From positions 16,007 through 80,006 of the forward strand of contig CALMYJ010000015.1 in NCBI GenBank assembly GCA_937873715.1: a stretch of 64,000 nt of DNA. The letters are read 5' to 3'. This DNA comes from an uncultured Chitinophagaceae bacterium (GTDB taxonomy: Bacteria > Bacteroidota > Bacteroidia > Chitinophagales > Chitinophagaceae). This document shows positions 19,096 through 29,700 of the stretch, in pieces. Under the pieces are notes generated by a model, which was given only the letters and a program-made list of their open reading frames with translations, ran no database searches and was not told the origin of the DNA. Position 1 is the stretch's first letter, and every line of letters starts with the position of its first letter. Both the position numbers and the translations under genes were made by a program.

Positions 19096-20052
19096 TTATT
19101 GCCGTAACAAGCCTTTGCCGTAGTACGCAACTTCCGATACAATTTTTCCGTTTTCGTCAAAGCTGTTGCTAAAATGAAACGATATTGTAATCGCTTTTTT
19201 ATCGGCTTTGCGTACCAGGTTAAACTTCCACCAGGAGAGTACTTCCCGGCCGTTGTCCATTTCGTACTCCAGGTAATCGGGATATCCAATCATGTCTATA
19301 CTTTTAATTTCGAACTCGGTTAAAAATTTTTGCCACCCCGCTTTTTCTTCTGCTTTGGTACGGGAGGTACCGTATGGCTCGTTGATATCAACAAACCTTA
19401 CATCATCGCTGTAATAGCTCATCGATTTATCCAGATCGCCTTTTTCGTAAGCATACATGGCCTTGCGTACGGTATTGATGTAATCATGGTGATTGTAAAT
19501 TTTTCCATTGGTACGGTTGGCAAAGCTGGCACCAATTTCATCCAGTACCTTACTATTACTGTAGTTCACAATAGATTTAATTTTATTATCCTTAGTAAGG
19601 CTGTACAAGCGGTGGGCACCTGCATCAATTTTTACACCGGTAGCTTTGTGTACGCCTTTAATTAGGCTCCAGGTTTGTACCCATACTTCATTGTCGGTAT
19701 TCTCTTTTTTATTTTCTACCAGTTTGTATTCAATGGCATCGGGATAGGAACCCGGAAAGGTTTCTATAGTAAAATAATCCAACTCCCTGCTATACTGCAA
19801 AGCGTTGTTCACAAAAGCCTTTTTGCCGGTACTGCTTTCGTAATTAATTGCTGTGCCGTTGTACGATTTAAAATCGTCGGTGAGGAAGCTGGCAATTTTT
19901 GCCGAATCGCCGCTGATGGTAGCCTTCACAAACTCATTAATTACATTAAGGGAGGGGTGCTCAATAAAGACTGTGCCATTGGCTTTTTTTTGACCTGCAG
20001 CAGTAAAAGTTGCGGCAAAGGCCAGTACAAAAAGTAATACGTTCTTTCTCAT
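19096..20052 (-). CDS. Secreted protein with two NTF2-like domains
   Basis: 318 residues with a signal peptide (MRKNVLLFVLAFAATFTAAGQ). Two tandem regions have the NTF2/SnoaL plan: LNVINEFVKATISGDSAKIASFLTDDFKSYNG (about 34-65) and YINTVRKAMYAYEKGDLDKSMSYYSDDVRFVDINEPYG (about 190-227), each an alpha-helix followed by the D-F/V strand. The second ends in SFHFSNSFDENGKIVSEVAYYGKG, the common SnoaL-type tail. Internal duplication is likely though the two halves have diverged. Function unknown; such proteins bind small hydrophobic ligands or act as isomerases. It is divergent from the large hybrid two-component gene, 205 bases apart. Confidence 0.75.
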   Translation of the reverse strand: MRKNVLLFVLAFAATFTAAGQKKANGTVFIEHPSLNVINEFVKATISGDSAKIASFLTDDFKSYNGTAINYESSTGKKAFVNNALQYSRELDYFTIETFPGSYPDAIEYKLVENKKENTDNEVWVQTWSLIKGVHKATGVKIDAGAHRLYSLTKDNKIKSIVNYSNSKVLDEIGASFANRTNGKIYNHHDYINTVRKAMYAYEKGDLDKSMSYYSDDVRFVDINEPYGTSRTKAEEKAGWQKFLTEFEIKSIDMIGYPDYLEYEMDNGREVLSWWKFNLVRKADKKAITISFHFSNSFDENGKIVSEVAYYGKGLLRQ

Positions 20053-20257
20053 TTTAAGTTTGGTTTAAGTGTGGGTGTAAAGCTCATACCTAAACGCTTT
20101 TTTTGTGAGTATTTTTCAGGCATTTTACCTGAGGGGTATAGCATTGACCCGGACAAATTGTGCAGCACCGGGATAAATTCCGCATTTTGGCCAACAATGC
20201 TTAAAACCATGCCTTTCAAACAGTTAAAAAGTTGCCAAAGCATTTATCTTTATATGA

Positions 20258-23200
20258 ATGTGTATACCCCGCTTTTTTTACCTCTTTTTGGCAATGGCTT
20301 TTTTGTGCAGCACTCATATCGCCACAGCACAAAGCGATGCCAGTTTTGAAAATATCTCCACCGCACAGGGACTATCGCAGGGGTTAATAAATGATATGAT
20401 ACAGGACAGGGAGGGCTTTATATGGATTGCCACCAAGGGTGGCCTCAACCGTTATGATGGGTATTCATTTAAAATATTCACTACCAATCCGCAGGATACT
20501 AATTCTATCAGCAGCAATGCCATCAGTAATTTACTGGAAGACAGCCGGGGGAGGATATGGATTGGCACTTATGATGGTGGCATTAATGTCTATGATAAAA
20601 ACACGGGGCGCTTTTTACGTATGGTGCAAAACTCTGGCAATACGGCCGGGCTGGCCAACAACAGGATAGAATCTGCAATGATAGAGCTGCCCGATGGCCG
20701 GATATTGGCCTGCCCCCAGGACGGCAATATGTGCCTTATTGCACTGCCGAACGGAATTAACCCCCAGCCGGTGATTACCCCTGTGCATGCGCCAGACAAC
20801 AAGCAGGTGCACGGGATAGGCAAAGATGATAAGGGCTTTATATGGGTGGGCTGTACGGATAACAGCATATACATTTATTTCCCTTCCAGTGCAAAATTTG
20901 CACTACTCAGCAATGGGCAAACATTTACCCCACTGATTGAAAAAACCGGAACGCAGTTAACAGCCCGTTCCAGCCAGGTATTTTTTTTAAAACCCGATCC
21001 CAAAAAAGAACTGACTTTATTTGATGCCGGCAGACGGGTACTGCCCGAAGCTTTTAGTTTTGAGGCGGATGGCAGTATAAAAATCAGGCAGGTATTTACT
21101 TTAAAAGCAGGCGCCTCTGGCAACAACTTTTACGATTTCAGCAATTTAAGGGGTGGCTCCTCTATTGAAGATGCAGCCACCTATTATATAAAAACGCCTA
21201 TCAGGGATCAAACCATTAAATGCTTTTTATTAGACCGTTCGGGCATTTTGTGGGTAGGTATGCTGGGCCATGGCATTTATAAATACCGCATTGGCAGTTA
21301 CCGGTTTTTACCGGTAATGCCCGGGTTAAGCATACAGCGGATTACGGTGCTTCGCAACGATACGATTTATGTACAGGGATGGTCTACAGCAAAAACCATA
21401 ACAGCTAAGGGGATTGAATGTGGCAACCTTTTACATACTGTGCTGCAGCACCGTTCGTCCAGCGCCATCCTGCACGCCAAAAACGGGGATTACTGGGCCT
21501 ACGCTATGGAAGAAAAAAAACTCTTTCGCTATTCGGCAAACTTACAGCTACTGCAAAGTTACCCGGAGCCGGTAAATGCGATACCCACCGAGCAGATACA
21601 ACCGATACTGGAAGACAGCAGGCACCGCATTTGGGTGTGTGGCACCAATGGTACGCTGGCTTGTGTAAATCCGGCCAACGGTCAATATTCAAAATTTATA
21701 ATTGATATGGGGCACCTTGCGGGCACGGCGGCGCTGGTACAAACCAACGCTTTTTTTGAAGATAAAAAGGGTGCTTTTTGGCTGGGCACTGAGCATGGTT
21801 TTGCAAAACTGGTATTTACAGATAATATGGCAGCACCTGCGGTAAAATGGTATAAAAACATTCCGGGTAGTAGTAATTCGCTAAGCTATAACTATGTATC
21901 CTGGTTTATGGACGACCCTGCAAATGCCGATTATTTATGGATATGCACCAAGGGTGGCGGGCTTAACCGTATGCAAAAATCTACCGGCAATTTTATCCAT
22001 TACAGTAAAAAGGAGGGGTTGCCAAACGATGTTGTGTATGGTATACTTACCGATAATGCCGGCAACATCTGGGGCAGTACCAACCGGGGTTTATTTTGCC
22101 TGCTGGCCAATAAAACTGCGCCTGCCGGCCCTCCTCTTATTAGATCATTTAGTACCAGCGATGGCTTACAGGCCGATGAATTTAATACCAATGCATTAGG
22201 CAAATTAGCCAATGGCAACCTTGTGTTTGGCGGGGTAAATGGTATCAATATATTTAATCCGCAGCAGGTGCTGGCGGCCAGCTACAAGCCCCGGGTATTT
22301 ATTACAGGCATACAAATTGGCAACACAAATATCAGCCCCGGCGATTATACCGGCATCTTAAAAAATAATATTGAAAAAACATCAGCAATCAGCTTAACAC
22401 ACCTGCAAGATGTATTACCCTTGGGTTTTCCTTCCCTCCTTTACCCGCCCCAAAAAAAAAACCAGCCCCCATACAATGGGGGGGTTTCAAAAAAGGGGGG
22501 GGTAAAAGGGGGTCCCCGCCGCAATGTTACTTACCTGCACCTGCCTGCTGGCAAATACAATTTTAAAGTGCAGGGCAGCAACAGCCAGGGCATTTGGAGC
22601 GATGCTATTGCCACACTTGCCATAAACATGTTGCCTCCATGGTGGCGCAGTTGGTGGGCTTACACCCTGTATGGCCTGATTGTGGCACTGGGCATTAGCA
22701 CCTACCTGCGGTTTAAGGTACGCCAGGCAGGACTGCAATCGCAACTCCGCTACGAGCAGCTTGAAGCAAAAAGAATAAAAGAACTGGATACCATTAAAAC
22801 CCAACTGTATACAAACATCACACACGAATTTCGTACACCACTTACCGTTATACTCGGTATGGCACAGCAGGTAGCAGATAAGCCGGCAGAGCAGTTTAAA
22901 AGCCGCATGGAAATGATTGTACGAAACGGACGCAACCTGCTTAACCTGGTAAATCAACTGCTCGACCTGTCGAAACTTGAAAACGGTAAAATGGAGTTGC
23001 AGTTATCGCATGGCGATATTATTCATTTTTTGCGGTACGTGGTAGAGTCTTTTCATTCACTGGCCGAAACCCAGCAAAAGCAACTACATTTTCTTACGGA
23101 TGTTGACAGCCTTTACGGAACGTACGACAGTGAAAAATTAAGACAACTAGTATCTAACCTGCTCTCAAACGCCATAAAATTTACACCGGAAAAAGGCAAT

Positions 23201-24394
23201 ATTTATATTACCGTCCACGAAAAGCACAATCCGGATAAAACCGACGGCTACAATTTAATCATTAAAGTAAAAGACACGGGTATTGGTATTCCTGAAGACC
23301 AACTGCAATTTGTGTTTGATCGTTTTTACCGCCTCGATAACAGTCATACCCGTAATGCTGAAGGCACAGGTATTGGCCTTGCCCTTACAAAAGAACTGGT
23401 TAAATTAATGGAAGGTGAGATTACGGTTAAAAGCCCGCCAGCCGGTGCATTGAAGGGTACAGAGTTTACCGTATCGCTCCCGATGAATGCGATACCGGCA
23501 GCCGGAGGGGATCCCGGTATTGAAACAAAAAAACAGGCAGTACCAACTGCCACAACTACTGCACAGGCCAGTTTGCCAACAGTGTTGTTAAATGATACAA
23601 CTGCCAAAAACACCCCACTGATATTGATGGTAGAAGACAATGCAGATGTAGTGGCATATACAGCATCCTGTCTGCCCGACTACAGGCTAATAGTTGGTAA
23701 AGACGGGCGTGAAGGGCTGGAAATTGCGTCAGATATGATTCCGGACCTCATCATTAGCGATGTAATGATGCCGCACATGGATGGCTTTGAACTAACCAGC
23801 AAACTCCGCCAGGATGAAAACACCAGCCATATACCCATTATTCTACTAACAGCCAAGGCCGATATTGGCAGCAAAATAGAAGGTTTGCAATACGGTGCCG
23901 ATGCTTACCTTGAAAAACCATTTAACAAAGAAGAACTGCTGGTAAGGATAAAAAAATTATTGGAGCTACGTAAAAGCCTGCAACAGTACTACCTAAAAAA
24001 AGCAGGTATACCTGAAAATACAATCACCAACGCTTTGCAACAGCCTGCACCAATACCTGAACCTGCACGGGAAGATAGTTTTGTGAAAAAAGTAAGAGAA
24101 GCAGTTGAAGAAAATTTGACCGATCCGGATTTTACGGTAGAGCAATTAAGCAGGCTGGTTTTTTTAAGTCATTCACAATTGCATCGCAAGCTGGAGGCAT
24201 TAACCGGCTATTCGCCCAACAAATTCATCCGAACCATAAGGCTTACAAAAGCCAAAATATTGCTGCTGGATTCGGCAAACAGCATTGCCGCAGTAGCGTT
24301 GGATTGCGGCTACCAGGATCCCGGATATTTTGCAAGAGTATTTAAACAGGAATATGGCATTACGCCGCAGGAGTGGCGCACCGCACAAAAGTAA
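20258..24394 (+). CDS. Hybrid two-component system: periplasmic propeller sensor, kinase, receiver, AraC
   Basis: 1378 residues uniting sensor, kinase and transcription factor. Signal peptide to about 24; Reg_prop beta-propeller repeats (FIWIATKGGLNRYDG, RIWIGTYDGGINVYD, WLGTEHGFAKL) to about 710; remains of a Y_Y_Y domain to about 790 (YLHLPAGKYNFKVQGSNSQG); a membrane span after PPWWRSWW; HisKA with His 856 (ITHEFRTPLTVIL); an HATPase with NLLSNAIKFT and KDTGIGIP; a receiver with Asp 1168; and an AraC HTH from about 1280 to the end. Members usually sense glycans and control nearby polysaccharide utilisation genes, but none are adjacent here. Residues 719-755 are a low-complexity in-frame element replacing the first half of Y_Y_Y, which may impair signalling. 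Confidence 0.92.
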   Translation: MCIPRFFYLFLAMAFLCSTHIATAQSDASFENISTAQGLSQGLINDMIQDREGFIWIATKGGLNRYDGYSFKIFTTNPQDTNSISSNAISNLLEDSRGRIWIGTYDGGINVYDKNTGRFLRMVQNSGNTAGLANNRIESAMIELPDGRILACPQDGNMCLIALPNGINPQPVITPVHAPDNKQVHGIGKDDKGFIWVGCTDNSIYIYFPSSAKFALLSNGQTFTPLIEKTGTQLTARSSQVFFLKPDPKKELTLFDAGRRVLPEAFSFEADGSIKIRQVFTLKAGASGNNFYDFSNLRGGSSIEDAATYYIKTPIRDQTIKCFLLDRSGILWVGMLGHGIYKYRIGSYRFLPVMPGLSIQRITVLRNDTIYVQGWSTAKTITAKGIECGNLLHTVLQHRSSSAILHAKNGDYWAYAMEEKKLFRYSANLQLLQSYPEPVNAIPTEQIQPILEDSRHRIWVCGTNGTLACVNPANGQYSKFIIDMGHLAGTAALVQTNAFFEDKKGAFWLGTEHGFAKLVFTDNMAAPAVKWYKNIPGSSNSLSYNYVSWFMDDPANADYLWICTKGGGLNRMQKSTGNFIHYSKKEGLPNDVVYGILTDNAGNIWGSTNRGLFCLLANKTAPAGPPLIRSFSTSDGLQADEFNTNALGKLANGNLVFGGVNGINIFNPQQVLAASYKPRVFITGIQIGNTNISPGDYTGILKNNIEKTSAISLTHLQDVLPLGFPSLLYPPQKKNQPPYNGGVSKKGGVKGGPRRNVTYLHLPAGKYNFKVQGSNSQGIWSDAIATLAINMLPPWWRSWWAYTLYGLIVALGISTYLRFKVRQAGLQSQLRYEQLEAKRIKELDTIKTQLYTNITHEFRTPLTVILGMAQQVADKPAEQFKSRMEMIVRNGRNLLNLVNQLLDLSKLENGKMELQLSHGDIIHFLRYVVESFHSLAETQQKQLHFLTDVDSLYGTYDSEKLRQLVSNLLSNAIKFTPEKGNIYITVHEKHNPDKTDGYNLIIKVKDTGIGIPEDQLQFVFDRFYRLDNSHTRNAEGTGIGLALTKELVKLMEGEITVKSPPAGALKGTEFTVSLPMNAIPAAGGDPGIETKKQAVPTATTTAQASLPTVLLNDTTAKNTPLILMVEDNADVVAYTASCLPDYRLIVGKDGREGLEIASDMIPDLIISDVMMPHMDGFELTSKLRQDENTSHIPIILLTAKADIGSKIEGLQYGADAYLEKPFNKEELLVRIKKLLELRKSLQQYYLKKAGIPENTITNALQQPAPIPEPAREDSFVKKVREAVEENLTDPDFTVEQLSRLVFLSHSQLHRKLEALTGYSPNKFIRTIRLTKAKILLLDSANSIAAVALDCGYQDPGYFARVFKQEYGITPQEWRTAQK
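22434..22512 (+). repeat. Nested palindrome with homopolymer runs inside the HTCS gene
   Basis: The outer arms 22434-22451 (CCCTCCTTTACCCGCCCC) and 22495-22512 (G8, T, A4, G5) are complementary at 15 of 18 positions. The inner hairpin pairs CCCCCAT 22466-22472 with ATGGGGG 22476-22482, extended by AAACC and GGTTT. It contains A10, G7, A6 and G8 runs. It encodes a Pro/Gly/Lys-rich peptide unlike the surrounding domain and has the look of an intergenic repeat element now inside a gene. Confidence 0.75.
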
Positions 24395-24426
24395 TTTTAA
24401 TAGTGTATCACCATGCATTTACACCA

Positions 24427-25710
24427 TCAGGATGCTTTGACCGGTGTATCGAAGCAATACATTACCAAACCCAGCAGTAATATACCTATACCAATAGCGC
24501 TTTCCAGCGGCTTATCTATAAACGTAAATACCAGTACCCAGGCGCTAAAGAGTAAAAATAACAGTTGCAGCCAGGGTTTAAAAGGGCTTTTAAAAACGGA
24601 TGTATCACCCGCTGTTTTTAAAAAAAGGCTGGCAGCTACAGTAAGTGTTACCATCAACTGCAGCACAAAGCCTGCATACAGCAATACTTTTTCGAAGGAG
24701 CCGGTCAATACCAGCACAACGGCTATAATAACGTGTGCCCAAATAGCGTAAACAGGTACCTGGTGTTTGTTTGTTTTGGCCAGAGACTGCCAAAGGCGAT
24801 GCTCTTTTGCTAAAGCATGTGTTACCCGTGGGCCTACCCATAAATACGCACTGATGGTGGCTATCAACTGCAGGGCAATAAAAAAGCTTACCCATTTGCC
24901 CCCTGTGTTGCCCAGCAGGTTATTAAAAGCAATAAAGGTTACTGCTTCCCTGCCCTCCATTTCGGCTATCGTGGCATGCTTAAGCAACACCAGTTGAAAT
25001 AATACATACAGCAGTGCAACAAACAAAGTACTGCCAATTAAAGCCCGTGGTAAGTTTTTTGAAGGGTTATCCATTTCACCGGCTACATAAGCCGCTGCGT
25101 TCCAGCCGCTGTAAGCAAAAAAAACATAGAGCATGGATACCGCAAAGCCGGGCTTTAATACTTCCTGCTGCCAGCTATTGGTAAAAAGGTAAGCGCCCGG
25201 GCTATTGCCTGCTGAAAAAAAACCAATAGCCAGCAGCCCAACTATAAATAGAATTTTAATGCCGGTGCTGTTGTTATGAAACCTGCTGCTGTGGCTTATA
25301 GTAAAGCTGTGCATCAGCCCGGTTGAAACAATGATAGTGATTGCCAGCCATTGGCTATCTCCTGCTCCAAAAGGTGCCAGGTATTTGGTAAACAACATTG
25401 CGGCAAGGGCTACAGGTGCCGAAAAGCCCACAACCAGCCCGGCCCATGCCGATAAATAGCCCATTACCGGGTGAAATACACGGGATAAATAAATATAATC
25501 GCCGCCGGATTGCCTGAAATGTGTGCCTAATTCGGCATAGGCGAAAGCACCAAACAGGGAGAGCAGGCCCCCCGATAGCCATAACAGCAGTATCGTCCAG
25601 CTATTTTGCACAGCCGATAGCTGGAAGCCCAGGCTGGTAAACACGCCGGTACCAATCATATTGGCCACTACAATTGATGAGGCGGTGAGTAAGCTTATTT
25701 TCTTTTTCAA
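24427..25710 (-). CDS. APC-superfamily amino acid permease
   Basis: 427 residues with about twelve hydrophobic spans. The opening SIVVANMIGTGVFTSLG is the TM1 substrate-binding GTG motif of the amino acid/polyamine/organocation family, followed by the conserved AYAELGTHFRQSGGDYIYLSR segment of TM2-3. It resembles the LAT-like branch. Transport of a neutral amino acid by exchange or cation symport is the family norm; specificity cannot be read. It lies 69 bases past the rpsG stop on the same strand, but a terminator stands between, so it is probably a separate unit. It converges with the hybrid two-component gene. Confidence 0.88.
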   Translation of the reverse strand: MKKKISLLTASSIVVANMIGTGVFTSLGFQLSAVQNSWTILLLWLSGGLLSLFGAFAYAELGTHFRQSGGDYIYLSRVFHPVMGYLSAWAGLVVGFSAPVALAAMLFTKYLAPFGAGDSQWLAITIIVSTGLMHSFTISHSSRFHNNSTGIKILFIVGLLAIGFFSAGNSPGAYLFTNSWQQEVLKPGFAVSMLYVFFAYSGWNAAAYVAGEMDNPSKNLPRALIGSTLFVALLYVLFQLVLLKHATIAEMEGREAVTFIAFNNLLGNTGGKWVSFFIALQLIATISAYLWVGPRVTHALAKEHRLWQSLAKTNKHQVPVYAIWAHVIIAVVLVLTGSFEKVLLYAGFVLQLMVTLTVAASLFLKTAGDTSVFKSPFKPWLQLLFLLFSAWVLVFTFIDKPLESAIGIGILLLGLVMYCFDTPVKAS

Positions 25711-25732
25711 AAGCAGGAATAAATAAAATAAA

Positions 25733-25758
25733 AAGGGCTGCCTTTCCGGGCAGCCCTT
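25733..25758 (-). terminator. Terminator after rpsG
   Basis: AAGGGCTGCC 25733-25742 pairs with GGCAGCCCTT 25749-25758; on the minus strand a T-rich run follows. It closes the rpsL-rpsG unit. Confidence 0.85.
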
Positions 25759-25779
25759 GTAAAATAACTATAAATTCTA

Positions 25780-26247
25780 TTACACCCTGAAGTGAGCAAA
25801 AGCTTTGTTAGCCTCAGCCATACGGTGTGTATCTTCTTTCTTTTTAAATGAAGCGCCTTCACCTTTGCTTGCTGCTACAATTTCATTGGCTAATTTTTCT
25901 GCCATACTGCGGCCGTTTCTTTCGCGGCTGAAGCGTACCATCCATTTAATGCTCAGGGAAATTTTCCTGTCGGCACGTACTTCAGAAGGGATTTGGAAAG
26001 TAGCGCCACCAATACGACGGCTGCGAACTTCTACGCTTGGAGTTATATTCGCTAAAGCTTTTTTCCAAACTTCATAACCATTTTCGCCGGTTGTTTTACT
26101 TACCCTCTCTAATGCATCATAAAAAATGGTGTATGAACCACTTTTTTTACCAGCCCACATCAGGTTGTTTACAAACCTTGTAACCAGCTTATCGTTGAAT
26201 TTTGGATCTGGCGCTAAAGGTATTTTTTTAGGTTGCGATTTCCTCAT
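25780..26247 (-). CDS. rpsG: 30S ribosomal protein S7
   Basis: 155 residues, the family's normal length. [36 protein letters not shown] is the standard opening and the signature region [18 protein letters not shown] binds 16S rRNA in the 30S head near the E and P sites. It follows rpsL by 34 bases. The usual next gene in the str operon, fusA, is missing: a terminator and an APC permease follow instead. Confidence 0.97.
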   Translation of the reverse strand: MRKSQPKKIPLAPDPKFNDKLVTRFVNNLMWAGKKSGSYTIFYDALERVSKTTGENGYEVWKKALANITPSVEVRSRRIGGATFQIPSEVRADRKISLSIKWMVRFSRERNGRSMAEKLANEIVAASKGEGASFKKKEDTHRMAEANKAFAHFRV

Positions 26248-26281
26248 TGTTATATGCTTTTATTCCCTTGGGAAACAATAA

Positions 26282-26662
26282 TTATTTTTTTGCTTTTTCT
26301 TTTTTGGTACCGTATTTACTGCGGCTTTGTTTACGATCTTTTACACCGGCAGTATCAAGGCTGCCACGTACAATATGATAACGTACACCTGGTAAATCTT
26401 TTACCCTGCCACCACGGATAAGCACAATGGAGTGCTCCTGCAGGTTGTGTCCTTCACCGGGTATATAAGCAATTACCTCAATTTTATTCGTCAAACGCAC
26501 TTTGGCTACTTTACGCAGTGCAGAGTTAGGTTTTTTAGGGGTAGTGGTATATACCCTTGTGCATACACCCCTGCGTTGTGGGCAGGCATCCAGTGCCCTG
26601 GATTTACTCTTAGCGGTAATGATTTCTCTTCCTTTTCTTACTAATTGTTGTATAGTAGGCAT
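26282..26662 (-). CDS. rpsL: 30S ribosomal protein S12
   Basis: 126 residues. [44 protein letters not shown] and [18 protein letters not shown] are the hallmarks. S12 sits at the decoding centre. The Lys residues corresponding to E. coli K43 ([10 protein letters not shown]) and K88 (GRVKDLPGV), where streptomycin-resistance changes fall, are both Lys, so the sequence looks streptomycin-sensitive at this protein. It is the first gene of the pair with rpsG. Confidence 0.98.
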   Translation of the reverse strand: MPTIQQLVRKGREIITAKSKSRALDACPQRRGVCTRVYTTTPKKPNSALRKVAKVRLTNKIEVIAYIPGEGHNLQEHSIVLIRGGRVKDLPGVRYHIVRGSLDTAGVKDRKQSRSKYGTKKEKAKK

Positions 26663-26763
26663 TACTAACCTTTTTTAAATTTGGACGGCGAAGGTAGGAA
26701 TTCTCTTTTAAAAACGAAATATAAATTATGAATTTTTTGTTGCTCCGCCTAAACTACCGGCTT

Positions 26764-29700
26764 TTACAAGCCAGCTTTGCCAAAAATGAGTTTTTGAACC
26801 TTGCTCTCCTGCGTATCCAGGTTGGTAAGCCGTAGTAAATACATCCCCGGGCTGCTGTTACCAGGGCGGTACATACCTACCCGGCCGCCGGCATCCGCCG
26901 GTACGGGCTGCTCCAGCAACACCTGCCGGTGTATATTCATTAACTGCAGGCTGTATCGCTGCCCCGGCTGTTGCCTGAAGTGTACGGTAAAATTATTTTG
27001 AACCGGGTTGGGAAATATCACAAAACCTCCCACTATTTCGGGCGTACTCACTGCTATAATATTACTGTAGGTGTAACCTCCGTTTTTGTTCAGCAACTTT
27101 AAGCGATACTGGTTATCCCTGGCCAGTACTGTTTTATCCGAGAAGCGATATTCCTGCTGGTAATTGGTATTCATGATATCGCTGATAGTGCCCAACTGCA
27201 CAAACTGTCCATAGACATTTCTTTTTTCAACATATATTTTATGCAACCCGTTACCCTGCATTATTTTCCAGCTTAGCTGAACAGCTTTATTGCTGTAGCT
27301 GCCGGAAAAATCTTTGAATACCACCGGCAGGTAGGTAAAGCATGCCCCATTTAAATGATAACGATAGGTACGGTTAAGACAGCCGCTGTTCAGTGAAATA
27401 TGGGCACTATATATGCCTGTATCGGTGGGCAATACGCTGGGGATAAATACAAACGGGTCGTTGCCAAGGAAAATACTATCTGTAGCATCGGCCGTTTCCT
27501 TTTTATACCAGGCATAGCTGGCACCAATTACCGAATCTACCCGTAAAGTAGTAGGCAGTTGAAAACAGTTATAGCTGGCTGTTATCATATTATCTGCCAG
27601 AGGCAACACACTGGCATCTTCCAGGCTGGCATTGCCACAGGCATCCAGCACCCGTAAGCGTATAAGGCTGTAGCTGGTACCGTTATTGATATTAAACTCA
27701 GAAGCTGCCTGGGGGCCTGCCACAATGGATGGAGCGGCTGGGGTACTGCCAATGATTTCGTAAGCAAATGGGCCCACACCATAATCCACTACGGCCCGTA
27801 CTGTAAATCCGCTGGTATCGCATTGATAGGCTGTAGAGCGGTTGAGGCTGGGGTATTGGTAAGCGTGAATGGTAATGGTATCAAATAAATCAGCGCTGCA
27901 ATGGCTGCTTGCACGGTACCGAACGATATAAGTGCCCGGCCCAAGATCGTTAAAATTATATACCCCACCCGAACTGCTATTAGGGCTGAGTAAGGGGCTG
28001 TAAGACACATTGTTCTTTTTGGTGATTCTTACATTCATCGAGCCCAGGTTGGTAGTTACCACCGCCCGGATATTACCGGAACCATTCAACCAGGTGGCAC
28101 TGGGGCATTTATTAATTACGGTGGCTTCGTGGCTAAGACGGCTGGCCACAGCACCAGACTGCAGCGAATCTTCACTACCACAGTTATCCCTTACCGTTAT
28201 TAAATATTTATCAGTGCCCGAAAGCTCCGGAATACTATCAATATTGATAGTATTGCTGCTATAATACCTCGATAAAAACAAGGTACCGTCTGGATGATAA
28301 ATACGCAGGTTGGCCGGTAAAGCTGCATTGGATAAAGTAACGGTAAACCTTGCATAATTGTACAGGCAGGATTTATGCAACTGCAGCGACATACTTACCG
28401 GCGTAGGCGATGCGGTGAAGCAACGGGTAATTACAGTATCGTAACAGGTATTGGTGATTTTAATACAATAGCTGCCATAGGCAAGATTATTGAATACCCC
28501 ACTGGCATTACACTCCAGCATACTATCTGCCGCATTGTACAGGCAATACTCCGGGTTGGTAAGCTGTTGCTGGCCCGTAACAGAAGCCGTGAAACCAAAG
28601 CAGTTTCTATTGCTTAGCTGCACATTGGCATGCACGGATGGTACAAAAGGGAATGCACTGAAGCAGTTGGTAAAAGTGGTATCCGGGCAAATATTGGTGG
28701 TACGGATACAATATGCGCCATATAATACACTGTCAAATACACCTGTACTGTTGCAGGCAATTAAGCTGTCGGCAGCATCATAAAGGCAATACTGACCATT
28801 GGTAATATTAACACTTGCAGCCACTACAGTAAATGTAGAGCAGGCCCGGTTTTCAATATTTATTTGAATATCGTTTTGCACAAACCCACTGAGCACCGAA
28901 AAGCAACGCACAATAGTGGTATCGTAACAGGAATCATAGATATTCACACAATAGTTGCCAAAGGGTATACTATCAAATACGCCGGTAGTATTACATAATA
29001 ACACATTACCCAAAGTATCAACCAGGCAAAAGAGCGGTGCAGAAAGACTATCACCGGTAATAACAACACCAAAATTATCACAGCCGGTATAAGCAGGCTG
29101 TATATTAGCAGGCACTATTGGCCTGGGGCGAAGCGTGGTAAAACAACGGGTAATGGTGGTATCTATACAACCATCTGTAACTTTTATACAATAATCGCCA
29201 TAGGCCAGCCCGTTGAATACGCCTGTGGCATTGCAGGTAATTAAATTATCGCCACTATCATAAATACAGTAATTGGCATTGGTGAGCCCCACTTTGCCGG
29301 TGATGCTGGCCGTAAAGCTGTTACAGTTACGGTTACTGATGGCTACCATATTGCCAACTGATAATGCCGGTGGTGTAGCGGTAAAACAACGGGTAATGAG
29401 AGTATCGCTACAATTGTCTTTAGCAGTGATGCAGTAGCTGCCATAAGCCAGGCCGGTAAATGCACCGGTGGTATTGCAGGCTAACAGGTTATTGCCATTA
29501 TCGTACAGGCAATATTCAGGGTTAAAAAAGTTGCGGATATTATTTAGCGCTGCATTAAATGTGTTACAGCCGACAGCCACCATCGTAACAGATGAGCCTA
29601 TTGCAGGCACCAGCGAAACCGTAGTGGATACTTTTTTTATTTTTCCGCAGGCATCTTTTGCCACTATCCCTAATTGCTGTGCGCCAAGGGGATCGAAAGA

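Noticed and set aside
28390..29592. CRISPR array
   Set aside because: Regular repeats of about 240 bp here are coding repeats with conserved cysteines and diverged DNA. No short-repeat/spacer array was seen anywhere in the window.
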